DNA from: Citreicoccus inhibens
GTDB lineage: Bacteria > Myxococcota > Myxococcia > Myxococcales > Myxococcaceae
Assembly: GCF_019039035.1 (NCBI RefSeq)
Contig: NZ_JAHNZT010000018.1
Coordinates: 1-64,000, forward strand
Direction of reading: 5' to 3'
DNA: 64,000 nt
Positions 34,404 to 43,979 of this stretch are shown here, in pieces (positions within the stretch are counted from its first letter, which is position 1; each line of letters opens with the position of its first letter). The position numbers and the translations under genes were made by a program. The notes beneath the pieces are model-generated. The model ran no database searches, had not been told where the DNA came from, and saw only the letters and a program-made list of their open reading frames with translations.

Positions 34404-35078
34404 TCAGTTCCCGCCGCCGCGCTGGCGCCACTCACGCTGACGCTTCGCCGTCGCCTCGCGACGCGCGAGCGCCTCGTCCGTCTGCCGCGGCAGCTCCTGC
34501 AGCCGCGTGGTGTGCATCTTGATGCTCAGCTCGTAGAGCCCCTGGTCCTGGTCCGGCAGCGAGTCCCCGTACTCCCCCAGCACGCCCTGCGCGAACGCGA
34601 TGGAGTCCTCCGAGAGCTTGCGGCGGTAGTCGAAGTACCGGTGGATTTCTTCCTCGGTGGCCTCGCCGGTCTGCACCTTGCCGAAGACGACGTTCCACTG
34701 ACGCTCGGCCTCGGCCCGCTTGCGCAGCACCTCGGGGTCCTTCGTCGGGACGCCCACCTCCCAGTAGAGGTTGTCCGGCATCCGCGCGCGCAGCCGCTCC
34801 AGGTCCACCAGCGTCCGCGCCGACTCCTCGGGCGCCTCGGGCAGCTTCGCCACCGCCGCCGCGACGAGGTCCGGGCCTCCCTCCCTCGCGCGAGGCGCCA
34901 CCGCCGCCGACGCGGGCACGGGAGCCGGCTCGGACGGACGCGGACGCGCGGCTTCACTCGGGGAGACGGGCGCCCCCCCTGGCGGCGCGCGCAGCGTGTC
35001 CACCGCCACGAACACCCCCGCCACCAGCAGGACCGACGCGGCGAGCAGCGGCAGCTTCCAACGGGCCTTGTCGCTCAT
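34404..35078 (-). CDS. Membrane-anchored hypothetical protein, 224 residues
   Basis: I do not recognise this family. The N-terminus has a few charged residues and then one hydrophobic helix (about 9-26). A Pro/Ala/Ser-rich linker follows to about 65. The last 140 residues are charged and helical, with ARTLVDLERLRARMPDN, EEIHRYFDYRRKLSED, and a basic tail of ATAKRQREWRQRGGG type. The layout is one membrane anchor and a coiled-coil-like domain in the periplasm or cytoplasm. No enzyme motif is visible. It is convergent with the LysR gene. Confidence 0.6.
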   Translation of the reverse strand: MSDKARWKLPLLAASVLLVAGVFVAVDTLRAPPGGAPVSPSEAARPRPSEPAPVPASAAVAPRAREGGPDLVAAAVAKLPEAPEESARTLVDLERLRARMPDNLYWEVGVPTKDPEVLRKRAEAERQWNVVFGKVQTGEATEEEIHRYFDYRRKLSEDSIAFAQGVLGEYGDSLPDQDQGLYELSIKMHTTRLQELPRQTDEALARREATAKRQREWRQRGGGN

Positions 35079-35223
35079 TCCAACTCAGATTGCCCGCGCG
35101 CCCCGCGCCACGCAACCCACGCGCCCATTCATGCCGCATCGCATCAACAAGCGTCTCCCCGGAAGTCGACGCACAACCTACATTTCTGAACTTACCGGAC
35201 CTGCAAATTTTCCTGCTTTCCAT

Positions 35224-35238
35224 TGATACATTGTATCA
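35224..35238. promoter_or_regulatory. 15-base palindrome upstream of the pectinacetylesterase-like gene
   Basis: TGATACA-t-TGTATCA is a perfect palindrome in an AT-rich stretch 41 bases before the ATG at 35280. The whole region 35170-35240 is unusually AT-rich and probably holds the promoter. The palindrome is well placed to be an operator overlapping the promoter. Confidence 0.45.
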
Positions 35239-35279
35239 TCAGGGGCTTCACCCAACCCGCAGTCCCCTGGAGAAGCTGG

Positions 35280-36587
<1,308 letters not shown>

Positions 36588-36620
36588 GCCCTTCGGCTGA
36601 CGCACCCCCGACGGGAATGG

Positions 36621-36662
36621 ACGGGAGCGGGGTTCGCCAGCAGCCAGGGCACCCGCTCCCGT
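36621..36662. terminator. Hairpin between convergent genes
   Basis: ACGGGAGCGGG and CCCGCTCCCGT pair perfectly over 11 bases around a 20-base loop. It lies between the stops at 36587 and 36678 and is followed on the plus strand by a T-containing run. It is a likely bidirectional transcription terminator. Confidence 0.55.
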
Positions 36663-36677
36663 TCGCTCTTCCAGGGA

Positions 36678-38063
36678 CTACGTCAGGCCCGGCAGCGTGC
36701 CCGCGTAGTCCGGGTGGCCGAAGCGGTCCACCTGCACGCCAAACGCCTGGGCAATGGAGGTCAGCAGCTTGTTGTGCGGCACGGCGCCGGGCAGCGGCTC
36801 GCCCGCGCCCTGCCAGTTGGCCAGCGGATCCGTGCCGGGGCGCAGACGCAGGAAGCGGCCCATGCGGAAGCGCCCGCCCGCGCCGCCCCCGAGCACCGTG
36901 GGGATGGCCACGTTCATGTGGCCCGAGGCGTCCCCCAGCTCGTTGCCCCAGAGGATGAGCGTGTTGTCCAGGACGGAGCCGCTGCCCTCGGGCGTGGCGG
37001 CCAGCGTGTCCATCAGGCGGGCCACCTGCTCGGCGTACCACTGCTGCACGCGCACCATCTTCAGGCGGATCTCCGTGCGCAAGGGCTCGGAGCGGATGTC
37101 CGTACGGTGGGCGATGTCGTTGTGGATGTCCTCGGAGATGCCAATCCACGGCATGGTGGGCCCGGGAATCGTCATGGTCACCACGCGCGTCAAGTCACAC
37201 GCGAAGGCGCGGGCCACCAGGTCCAGGTGGAGCTGGGTGAACTCCGGCATGCGGTCCACGTCTCCCAGCTCGCCAATGCCATACGCCTGCGGTACCTCTG
37301 GCTTCACGCACCCCAGCGCGCCCGCATTGGTCAGACGCCGCTCGATGTCTCGGAGCGCCGCCATGTGCGTGTCCAGCTTCTGCCGCTCGGTGCTGCCCAG
37401 CCGGTTCTTCAGGCGGGTGGCGTCCTTGATGAGGTAGTCCATCAAGCTCTTGCGCCGCGCGAGCTGCTGCTTCGCCTCCTCGCTGGAGCCCGCCATGGAG
37501 CCGAACAGGCGCGTGTACACGTTGGCCGGGTTCAGCTCGAAGGGCACGCGCGTGCCGTTCGCCGTGAAGCTGATGCTGTTGTAGACGTGCTGTGCCCCGT
37601 ACTGCTCGAAGGCGTGGAGCTGGAGCGAGCGGAACTGGGTGGCGCCGCCAATGTTGTCGCCCAGCACCTGGTCCAACGAGGCGCCCGAGGGTAACTCCTC
37701 ACCGCTGTCCGCCACCACCTGGCTGCCGGTGAGGAAGGTGACGGGACCGCCCTCGTGGCCGGTGCGGCCGTGCTCGTAGAGGACCTTGTAGTCCAGCCCG
37801 TCCAGCACGAGCAGCTTCGAGCGGTGGCGGTCCAGCGGGGACAGCACCGCGTTCTCGAACGAGATGTCGAAGTCCGTCTCCCCGCCGCGCGGGGTCCAGT
37901 ACTCCGGCAGGCTGCCGTGGGGCGTGAAGAGCGCGATGAAGCGCAGGGGGCCCGCATCCGCGGCCTCCGCCACCGAGCTGGTCAGCAGGTGCGCGAAGGG
38001 AGCGGTCAGCGCCGTGCCAGCCAGCGCCCTGAGGATGCTGCGTCGGGAGAAGTCACGAGCCAT
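36678..38063 (-). CDS. DUF1552-family Tat-exported protein
   Basis: This 461-residue protein has a twin-arginine signal near the N-terminus (RDFSRRSILRALAG), so it is exported folded, probably with a bound cofactor or metal. The main part matches DUF1552, with FIALFTPHGSLPEYW, ANGTRVPFELNP, and LDNTLILWGNELGD; the family occurs next to DUF1592-type cytochrome-domain proteins and has an alkaline-phosphatase-like (DUF1501-related) look. I use the ATG at 38063. A GTG at 38078 overlaps the upstream stop as GTGA and is an alternative. It is the second gene of a two-gene operon. Confidence 0.85.
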   Translation of the reverse strand: MARDFSRRSILRALAGTALTAPFAHLLTSSVAEAADAGPLRFIALFTPHGSLPEYWTPRGGETDFDISFENAVLSPLDRHRSKLLVLDGLDYKVLYEHGRTGHEGGPVTFLTGSQVVADSGEELPSGASLDQVLGDNIGGATQFRSLQLHAFEQYGAQHVYNSISFTANGTRVPFELNPANVYTRLFGSMAGSSEEAKQQLARRKSLMDYLIKDATRLKNRLGSTERQKLDTHMAALRDIERRLTNAGALGCVKPEVPQAYGIGELGDVDRMPEFTQLHLDLVARAFACDLTRVVTMTIPGPTMPWIGISEDIHNDIAHRTDIRSEPLRTEIRLKMVRVQQWYAEQVARLMDTLAATPEGSGSVLDNTLILWGNELGDASGHMNVAIPTVLGGGAGGRFRMGRFLRLRPGTDPLANWQGAGEPLPGAVPHNKLLTSIAQAFGVQVDRFGHPDYAGTLPGLT

Positions 38064-38074
38064 GGTCGAAGTGC

Positions 38075-39688
38075 TCACCGGGAAGGAACGCGTCGCTGGG
38101 TGAAGGAAGGCGCCCGCACGAGGCTGACGAGCGCCTCGGTCAGCTTCAAGCGCTCCGAGCGGAAGGCGCCGCCCCGCATCGCGCTCAGCGCGTCCGCGTC
38201 CGAGGGCCGCTCGTCACGGCCCATGGCATAGCGGAACAACTGCAAGGGCGCGCAGTCCGCCACCTCGTTGCTGGTGGACAGGTAGCGCGCGAGCTGCGCG
38301 CCGCCGGAGAACGAGAACCGCGTGCCGTCCGGCGCATCCAGCCCTCCTGACGCATCCACGGTGAAGCCGTTCTCCTCCGTGCGGTGCGCGCCCAGGCCAT
38401 CGAAGTCCTCCATCCCGAAGCCGATGGGGTCGATGACCTTGTGGCAGCCCGAGCACGCCGGGTTGTTCGTGTGCGCGGCGAAGCGGTCGCGGGTGGTGGT
38501 GTCCGGCCGAGGCGACGGGGGGATGATGACCACCGACGGAGGCGGCGGTGAGACCGTGCGGCACAACAGGCGCGTGAGGATGAACTTGCCGCGCTTGATG
38601 GGCGAGCTGGAGTCGAAGTGCGCGTAGGTGGCCATGACGCTGGCCTGGGTGAGGATGCCCGCGCGCTCCGCCGGCAAGGTGATGCGGCCAATCCCGGAGT
38701 CATCCAGCGTGGTCGGCGCCGACACGCCGTAGAAGCTGGCCATCCGCTCGTCCGCCACCGAATAGCTCGCGCCCAACAGGTCCGTCACCGAGCCGCCCGT
38801 GCGCGACAGCACATCGTCGATGAAGGCATCGGTCTCGGCTTGAGCGGACTCGCGGAACTCCACGCTGAAGTCTGGATAGACCTGGTTGTTCTTGTTGATC
38901 TTGCTGATGCCCGTCAGCCCCAGCCACTCCAAGACGAACTCGTGGAGCTGGTGTCGCGCGGCGGGGGTGGCGAGCAAGCGGCGCGCTTGACGCTCGCGCT
39001 CGTCGGGCGAAGACAACGCGCCGGAGTCGGCGGCGGCGAGGAGCGCGTCATCGGGAGGACCCGCGGTGATGGCATAGGACAGCGCGGAGGCGACCTCGTA
39101 GGGCGTCAGCTCCACGAGCTGCCCGGGCCGGCCGCGCTCGGACCCCAGCTCCGTGCGATAGACGAACGAGGCCGAGGAGAAGATGCCTTGGAGCACCAGC
39201 TTCGCCCCCTCGGTCGCGGTGGCCCCGGCGGCGCCGGCGTTGTAGAGCGCCAGCAGGTCGTTCTCCTCCTCGGTCGTCACGGGACGACGGAACGCGCGGG
39301 CGCCCACCTTCCGGATGAAGGCCCGGGCGCACGCCTCGGGCGTCTGGCCTGGGCACGTGAGCAGGTTCTTCAACTGCGTGACGCCCACGTCGCTCAGGTT
39401 GATGGCGGCGGTGTCCAGCTGATCCGCCAGCAGCGACGTCACCTGGAGACGCTCATGCGTGAAGAATCCGAGGATGGAGTCCTCGGCGGCGAAGCCTTGA
39501 CCCACGGTCTGCGGCGACCCCAACACCGCGGACACGGAGTTGTCGTACTCGTCGCGAGTCAATCGGCGAACGCGCGCGGGGGCGGCGGCGCTCTCCGGGG
39601 CTTCATCCTGCCCGCCGATGTTGCCCGTCATGCAGGCACCAGAAGACAAGGCAAGCGCCGAGGCCAGCAAGAACCGATTGAATCTCAT
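38075..39688 (-). CDS. DUF1592/DUF1588/DUF1585-type cytochrome-domain lipoprotein
   Basis: This 537-residue lipoprotein has a signal peptide with lipobox SSGAC (Cys19). It shows the domain order of planctomycete-type cytochrome proteins: RRLTRDEYDNSV (DUF1587), DUF1595 around RKVGARAFRRP, then DUF1592 with HEFVLEWLG. DUF1588 follows with the heme-binding CSGCHKVIDPIGFGMEDFDG, and DUF1585 ends the chain. One CxxCH is present, so one c-type heme may be attached. The ATG at 39688 is used. It is coupled to the DUF1552 gene downstream, the usual pairing of these families. The pair is expected to act together on the outer face of the inner membrane or in the outer membrane. Confidence 0.88.
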   Translation of the reverse strand: MRFNRFLLASALALSSGACMTGNIGGQDEAPESAAAPARVRRLTRDEYDNSVSAVLGSPQTVGQGFAAEDSILGFFTHERLQVTSLLADQLDTAAINLSDVGVTQLKNLLTCPGQTPEACARAFIRKVGARAFRRPVTTEEENDLLALYNAGAAGATATEGAKLVLQGIFSSASFVYRTELGSERGRPGQLVELTPYEVASALSYAITAGPPDDALLAAADSGALSSPDERERQARRLLATPAARHQLHEFVLEWLGLTGISKINKNNQVYPDFSVEFRESAQAETDAFIDDVLSRTGGSVTDLLGASYSVADERMASFYGVSAPTTLDDSGIGRITLPAERAGILTQASVMATYAHFDSSSPIKRGKFILTRLLCRTVSPPPPSVVIIPPSPRPDTTTRDRFAAHTNNPACSGCHKVIDPIGFGMEDFDGLGAHRTEENGFTVDASGGLDAPDGTRFSFSGGAQLARYLSTSNEVADCAPLQLFRYAMGRDERPSDADALSAMRGGAFRSERLKLTEALVSLVRAPSFTQRRVPSR

Positions 39689-39797
39689 AGGTGTTCGAAT
39701 TCCTCGCACCCGCGCGCGGCGACCGGCCTGTCGCTCGGGCATCCGCAATCTATACGGCCCCGTCCCGGGTTTCAGTGAGGATTTCGTTTCCTGCCCT

Positions 39798-40223
39798 TCA
39801 GGGAGGCACCGTCATTCCCCGAGCTGACCACCATGCCTCACCGTAGCTCACGCATATCTGTTCGCCTGGGTAGATGTCGCGCAATGCGTGGAAGCGGAAG
39901 ACATCGCGATCCGAGGCGCGCGAATAGACGGCGTTGGGCTCGTTGGAGTGGTTGTAGATCATCCCGTACCCCATCACGAGGGCGACCCAGTTGCCGGGGC
40001 GCGGCTCCTCGTGGCGGTTCCAGCGAATCTCGAAGACGTAGTCATCGAGCGGCTCTCCGCGGCACTGCTTCTGCGGGACCTTGAGGTAGTGGCACTCCTC
40101 GATGAGCGCACCAGAGACGATGGGTTCGTCGGCGAAGACCCCCATGCCCCACTCGCATGGGCGAACCTTGACCCCCGGGTGAAGAAACAGCGCGGGTCCC
40201 AGGTTGTTGACGTCGGACTCCAT
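39798..40223 (-). CDS. Small SET-domain protein
   Basis: This 141-residue protein is a compact SET-domain, the lysine-methyltransferase fold. It shows GMGVFADEPIVSGALIEE, YNHSNEPNA (the NHS-x2-PN motif that binds SAM) and PGEQICVSYGEAW (the second SET signature, with the active-site Tyr). The pre- and post-SET parts are absent, as in many bacterial members. It starts at ATG 40223, six bases after the ATPase gene ends at 40229, so it closes a three-gene operon. Substrate unknown; a ribosomal or chromatin-like protein is possible. Confidence 0.85.
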   Translation of the reverse strand: MESDVNNLGPALFLHPGVKVRPCEWGMGVFADEPIVSGALIEECHYLKVPQKQCRGEPLDDYVFEIRWNRHEEPRPGNWVALVMGYGMIYNHSNEPNAVYSRASDRDVFRFHALRDIYPGEQICVSYGEAWWSARGMTVPP

Positions 40224-40228
40224 GGCAT

Positions 40229-42772
40229 TCAACCCCAGCGGCGAGAGAAACCTCGGTTGAGCCCCGCCGCGGCCAGCAGGTAGAGCACCACCAGGCCCAT
40301 CAAGGCCAGGAGGACCTGAGGGGGCGGCGGAACAAAGCCGAACGAGCGGCCCAGCGGGAGATACGGCAGCGCGAGCGCGACGCCCACCGCGCTCAGCGAG
40401 GACGCGACCAGCCAGCCCGAGGGCCGACTGCGCCAGGGCACGCCCCGCGTCCGGATGATGAAGATGACGAGCACCTGGGTGGTGAGTGACTCGACGAACC
40501 AGCTCGTCTGGAAGAGGGGCGCGTCCGCGCGGAAGACGACGAGCAGCAGCATGAAGGTGGCCGCGTCGAACACGGAGCTGAGCGTGCCGAAGAGGGCCAT
40601 GAACTGGCGCACGTGGCGCAGGTTCCACCGCGTGGGCCGCGCCAGCTGCGCGTCGTCCACGGAGTCCAGGGGGATGGCCAGCTCGGACACGTCATAGAGC
40701 AGGTTGTTGAGGAGGATCTGCAAGGGGAGCATGGGCAGGAACGGCAGCAGCACGGACGCGCCGGCCATGCTGAGCATGTTGCCGAAGTTGGAGCTGGTCC
40801 CCATGCGGATGTACTTCATGACGTTGCCGAAGGTGCGCCGCCCCTCGAGGACGCCCTCGTGCAGCACGCCCAGGTCCTGGCGCAGCAGCAAGAGGTCCGC
40901 GGCCTCGCGCGCCACGTCCACCGCGCTGTCCACCGAGATGCCCACGTCCGCGGCGCGCAGCGACGGCGCGTCGTTGATGCCGTCTCCCATGCAGCCCACC
41001 ACGTGGCCCGCTTGCCGCAACGCGCGCACCACGCGGCTCTTCTGGGCGGGGGACACGCGCGCGAACACCGTGGTGCGCTCCGCTCGCGCGCTCAGGCCCG
41101 GCTCGTCCAGCCGCGACACCTCGTCGCCCGTGAGCACGCCCTCCACGGGGAGCTCCAGCTCGCGGCACACCTGCGTGGCCACGCGCTCGTTGTCCCCCGT
41201 CACCACCTTCACCTCCACGCCCGCCCGGGTCAGCGCCGCCAGCGCCTCGCGCGCGCCGTGCTTGGGTGGATCCAAGAAGGATGTGAAGCCCGCGAAGACG
41301 AGCCCGGACTCATCGCCCACGTCCGCGCGCTGGACCTCCGACGAGGTGTCACGCCACGCCACCGCGAGCACCCGATAGCCCTCCTCGCCCAGCGCCCCGA
41401 AGCGCGCGAGCAGCGCGCCCCGCCGCCCCGCGTCCATCTGCCGGACGTGTCCCGCGGATTCCTCCAGGTGGACGCAGCGGGTGAGCAGGTCCTCCGGCGC
41501 CCCCTTGACCACGAGCACGCGTCGCCCGGCCCGCTCGAGCAGCACGGACACGCGCCGGCGAACGAAGTCGAACGGCACCTCGTCCACCTTCCCCCAGCCG
41601 TCCTCGGCCAGCTCCGTGTGCGCGAGGATGGCCTCGTCCATGGGGCCGCGCAGGCCGGACTCGAAGTGGCTGTTGAGCCAGGCCCAGCGCAGCACCGAGT
41701 CGCTCCGCGCCCCTGACGCATCCTCGTAGCGCTCCAGATGAATGAGCGCCTGGGTCAGCGTGCCCGTCTTGTCCGTGCACAGCACGTCCATGCTGCCCAG
41801 GTCGTGCACCGCGCTCAGCCGCTTGACGATGACCTCGCGCGACGCCATCCGCAGCGCGCCACGGGCCAGCGTCACCGACACCACCATGGGCAACAGCTCC
41901 GGCGTCAGCCCGACCGCCAGCGCCACCGCGAACAGGAACGACTCCAGCAACGGGCGACGCGCCGTCACGCTCACCAGCAGCACGAAGAGCACCAGCAGCA
42001 CCGTCAGCCGCATCAGCATCAGGCCAAAGGCGCGCATGTCCCGAGCGAACGCGGTGGACGCCGCGGGCGCATCCAGCCCTCGCGCGATGTCACCCACCGT
42101 GGTGCGCGCCCCCGTGGCGAAGACGAGCCCCCGCGCCGTGCCGCTGATGACCGCGGTGCCCGCGAACACCGCGTTGCGTGCCTCCGTGAGCGGCACCTCC
42201 CGAGAGCCTGCGCCGGTCTCCTTCTCCACCGGATAGGGCTCGCCCGTCAGCATCGCCTGATTGACGTAGAGGTCTCGCGACGCGAGCAGCCGCAGGTCCG
42301 CGGGCACCAGGGTGCCCGCCGCCATCAGCACCACGTCTCCGGGCACGAGCGTCCAGGCGGGGACCTCGCGCGCCTCGCCGTCGCGGAGCACGCGCGCGCG
42401 GAGGGCCGCCCGGCCTCGCAGGCGCTCCGCCGCGTTGCCCGCGCGGTGCTCCTGCACGAAGTCCAGCGCCACGCTCATCAACACGATGGTCGCGATGATG
42501 GCGGAGCTGGTCAGGTCGTGGACGACCGCGGACACCGCGCTGGCCACCAGCAACACCAACACCAGCGGGTTGCCGAAGCGCGCGAGGATGTCCCAGGCGA
42601 GCGAGCGGCGATGCGGCTCGGCCCGGTTCGGACCGAGTCGCTCCAGGCGGGCCTGGGCCTCCGACTCGCTCAGCCCCTCGGGCGCGCTGCCCAGTCGAGC
42701 CAGCAGCGCCGCCTCCGTTCCACTCCAGGGAGGTGGCCCCTCGGTGCTCGCGCGTGTCTCGCGCCGCTTCAC
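40229..42772 (-). CDS. MgtA-type P-type ATPase (Mg2+ import)
   Basis: This 847-residue P-type ATPase matches the P3B Mg2+ importer group. The cation-ATPase N-domain covers about 18-90. The TGE motif of the A domain is in MLTGEP (176-178). The phosphorylation site is Asp334 in CTDKTGT. GDGINDAP is the hinge motif. The group-specific LNNLLYDVSELAIPLD lies in the C-terminal membrane part. About ten membrane spans are expected. Mg2+ import is the family role. The GTG at 42772 has GAGGAGG at good spacing. It is the middle gene of a flippase-like/ATPase/SET operon. No Mg2+ sensing leader was recognised. Confidence 0.88.
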   Translation of the reverse strand: MKRRETRASTEGPPPWSGTEAALLARLGSAPEGLSESEAQARLERLGPNRAEPHRRSLAWDILARFGNPLVLVLLVASAVSAVVHDLTSSAIIATIVLMSVALDFVQEHRAGNAAERLRGRAALRARVLRDGEAREVPAWTLVPGDVVLMAAGTLVPADLRLLASRDLYVNQAMLTGEPYPVEKETGAGSREVPLTEARNAVFAGTAVISGTARGLVFATGARTTVGDIARGLDAPAASTAFARDMRAFGLMLMRLTVLLVLFVLLVSVTARRPLLESFLFAVALAVGLTPELLPMVVSVTLARGALRMASREVIVKRLSAVHDLGSMDVLCTDKTGTLTQALIHLERYEDASGARSDSVLRWAWLNSHFESGLRGPMDEAILAHTELAEDGWGKVDEVPFDFVRRRVSVLLERAGRRVLVVKGAPEDLLTRCVHLEESAGHVRQMDAGRRGALLARFGALGEEGYRVLAVAWRDTSSEVQRADVGDESGLVFAGFTSFLDPPKHGAREALAALTRAGVEVKVVTGDNERVATQVCRELELPVEGVLTGDEVSRLDEPGLSARAERTTVFARVSPAQKSRVVRALRQAGHVVGCMGDGINDAPSLRAADVGISVDSAVDVAREAADLLLLRQDLGVLHEGVLEGRRTFGNVMKYIRMGTSSNFGNMLSMAGASVLLPFLPMLPLQILLNNLLYDVSELAIPLDSVDDAQLARPTRWNLRHVRQFMALFGTLSSVFDAATFMLLLVVFRADAPLFQTSWFVESLTTQVLVIFIIRTRGVPWRSRPSGWLVASSLSAVGVALALPYLPLGRSFGFVPPPPQVLLALMGLVVLYLLAAAGLNRGFSRRWG

Positions 42773-42785
42773 GCCCCTGCCCTCC

Positions 42786-43868
42786 TCAGTCCGGTTGCTT
42801 CTCCATGCCCGGGGGGGGGGAGGCCGTCGTGGGCGTGCGCACCTCCGGGGGATGCGTCGTGAACGTGCGCCGCAGCAGATAGAGCCCCGGCACCATCGGC
42901 AGCCACAGCGTGAAGCCGCGCAGGAGCAAGGTGCCCGCGAGCGACACCTCCACGGGCACGCCCAGGAAGTTCAACATCCCCACGGACACGGCCTCGTAGG
43001 TGCCCACGCCGCCGGGAATGATGGAGACCGTCTCCGCCATCGACGCCACCATGAAGCCGACGAACACCGTGCTCGCGGGCACCTCTTGCTGCCCCAGCGC
43101 GCGCAGCATCGCGCCCAGGGTGGCCGCGTCCAGCACGTAGACCGAGAGCTGCAACGCGATGCCGCGCACGAGGAGACTCTGGCTCCCCAGCAGACCGGGC
43201 GGGACTTCCGCCAGGGCCTTCACCATCGCTTCGAGCCCGGGGATGCGGCGCAGCCAGCGACCGGGCTTCCAGTCGCGCCGCCGAGACAGCCACAGAATCA
43301 GCACCGGGACGATGACCGCCAGCGCGCCGAAAGCCGTCACCAGCATCTGCACCAGCGAGTTCAGCTCCGAGCGCGCCCACAAGAAGGCGATGCTCGCGGC
43401 GACGCCCAAGGCCTGGGCGGCGTAGAAGCAGAGCACCGTCAACAGCACCGCGCCGGCCGCCACCCCGGGCGCCGCGCCTTCGCGCCGCAGCCCCCGCGCC
43501 ACCACCAACGTGCCGCCAATGCCCGCCGTGGGGATGACCTGATCAAACGCCAGCTTCATCACCGACAGGCGCGACAGGGACCACACCGAGACGCGCACGC
43601 CGGTCCGCCCCAGCACGATGTGCCAGATGCCCGCCACGCACAGGTACGTGGCCAGTTGCAGCCCCAGCGCGACGAGGAGCCAGGCGGGCTGCGCCTCGCG
43701 CAGCAAGCGAAGGAACTGCTGCTCCTCCGAGTGCCGAGAGAACACGAACGCGACGAAGGCCACCAGGAGCACCGCGCCGGGGACCCACCACCACCGACGA
43801 CGGCGCCCGAGGGGGCCGTCCCATGCCTCATCCTGCTCGGAAACCTCGTCCTGGCGGGTGCCTTCCAT
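42786..43868 (-). CDS. UPF0104/LPG-synthase-TM-like membrane protein (putative flippase)
   Basis: This 360-residue integral membrane protein has about eight membrane spans and the features of the lysylphosphatidylglycerol-synthase TM (UPF0104) family: VMKLAFDQVIPTAGIGG, and SIIPGGVGTYEAVSVGM, whose PGGxGxxE is the hallmark. Members flip lipids or lipid-linked molecules or are the membrane half of MprF; the synthase domain is missing here. It has a charged N-terminal tail and a Pro-rich C-terminus coded over a 10-base homopolymer. The gene is first in the operon with the MgtA-type ATPase and SET genes, 13 bases apart. Confidence 0.85.
   Translation of the reverse strand: MEGTRQDEVSEQDEAWDGPLGRRRRWWWVPGAVLLVAFVAFVFSRHSEEQQFLRLLREAQPAWLLVALGLQLATYLCVAGIWHIVLGRTGVRVSVWSLSRLSVMKLAFDQVIPTAGIGGTLVVARGLRREGAAPGVAAGAVLLTVLCFYAAQALGVAASIAFLWARSELNSLVQMLVTAFGALAVIVPVLILWLSRRRDWKPGRWLRRIPGLEAMVKALAEVPPGLLGSQSLLVRGIALQLSVYVLDAATLGAMLRALGQQEVPASTVFVGFMVASMAETVSIIPGGVGTYEAVSVGMLNFLGVPVEVSLAGTLLLRGFTLWLPMVPGLYLLRRTFTTHPPEVRTPTTASPPPGMEKQPD
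42811..42820. repeat. Ten-base G/C homopolymer near the flippase stop codon
   Basis: Ten G on the plus strand (C in the reading direction) code for the Pro-Pro run eight residues before the stop of the flippase-like gene. Loss of one base would bring that frame in line with the MgtA-type ATPase frame, because no stop intervenes. Gain of one base would add a different short tail. Confidence 0.75.
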
Positions 43869-43979
43869 CGTGCTCCCTTCCGCTCTGGAAACGATGCGCC
43901 TTGCCGCTCCCCAGCGCAGCAGCGGGCGCCCGACTGCACGCGTGCCCTACCACCATCCAGCCCGCCCCGCCCCGCGGAC

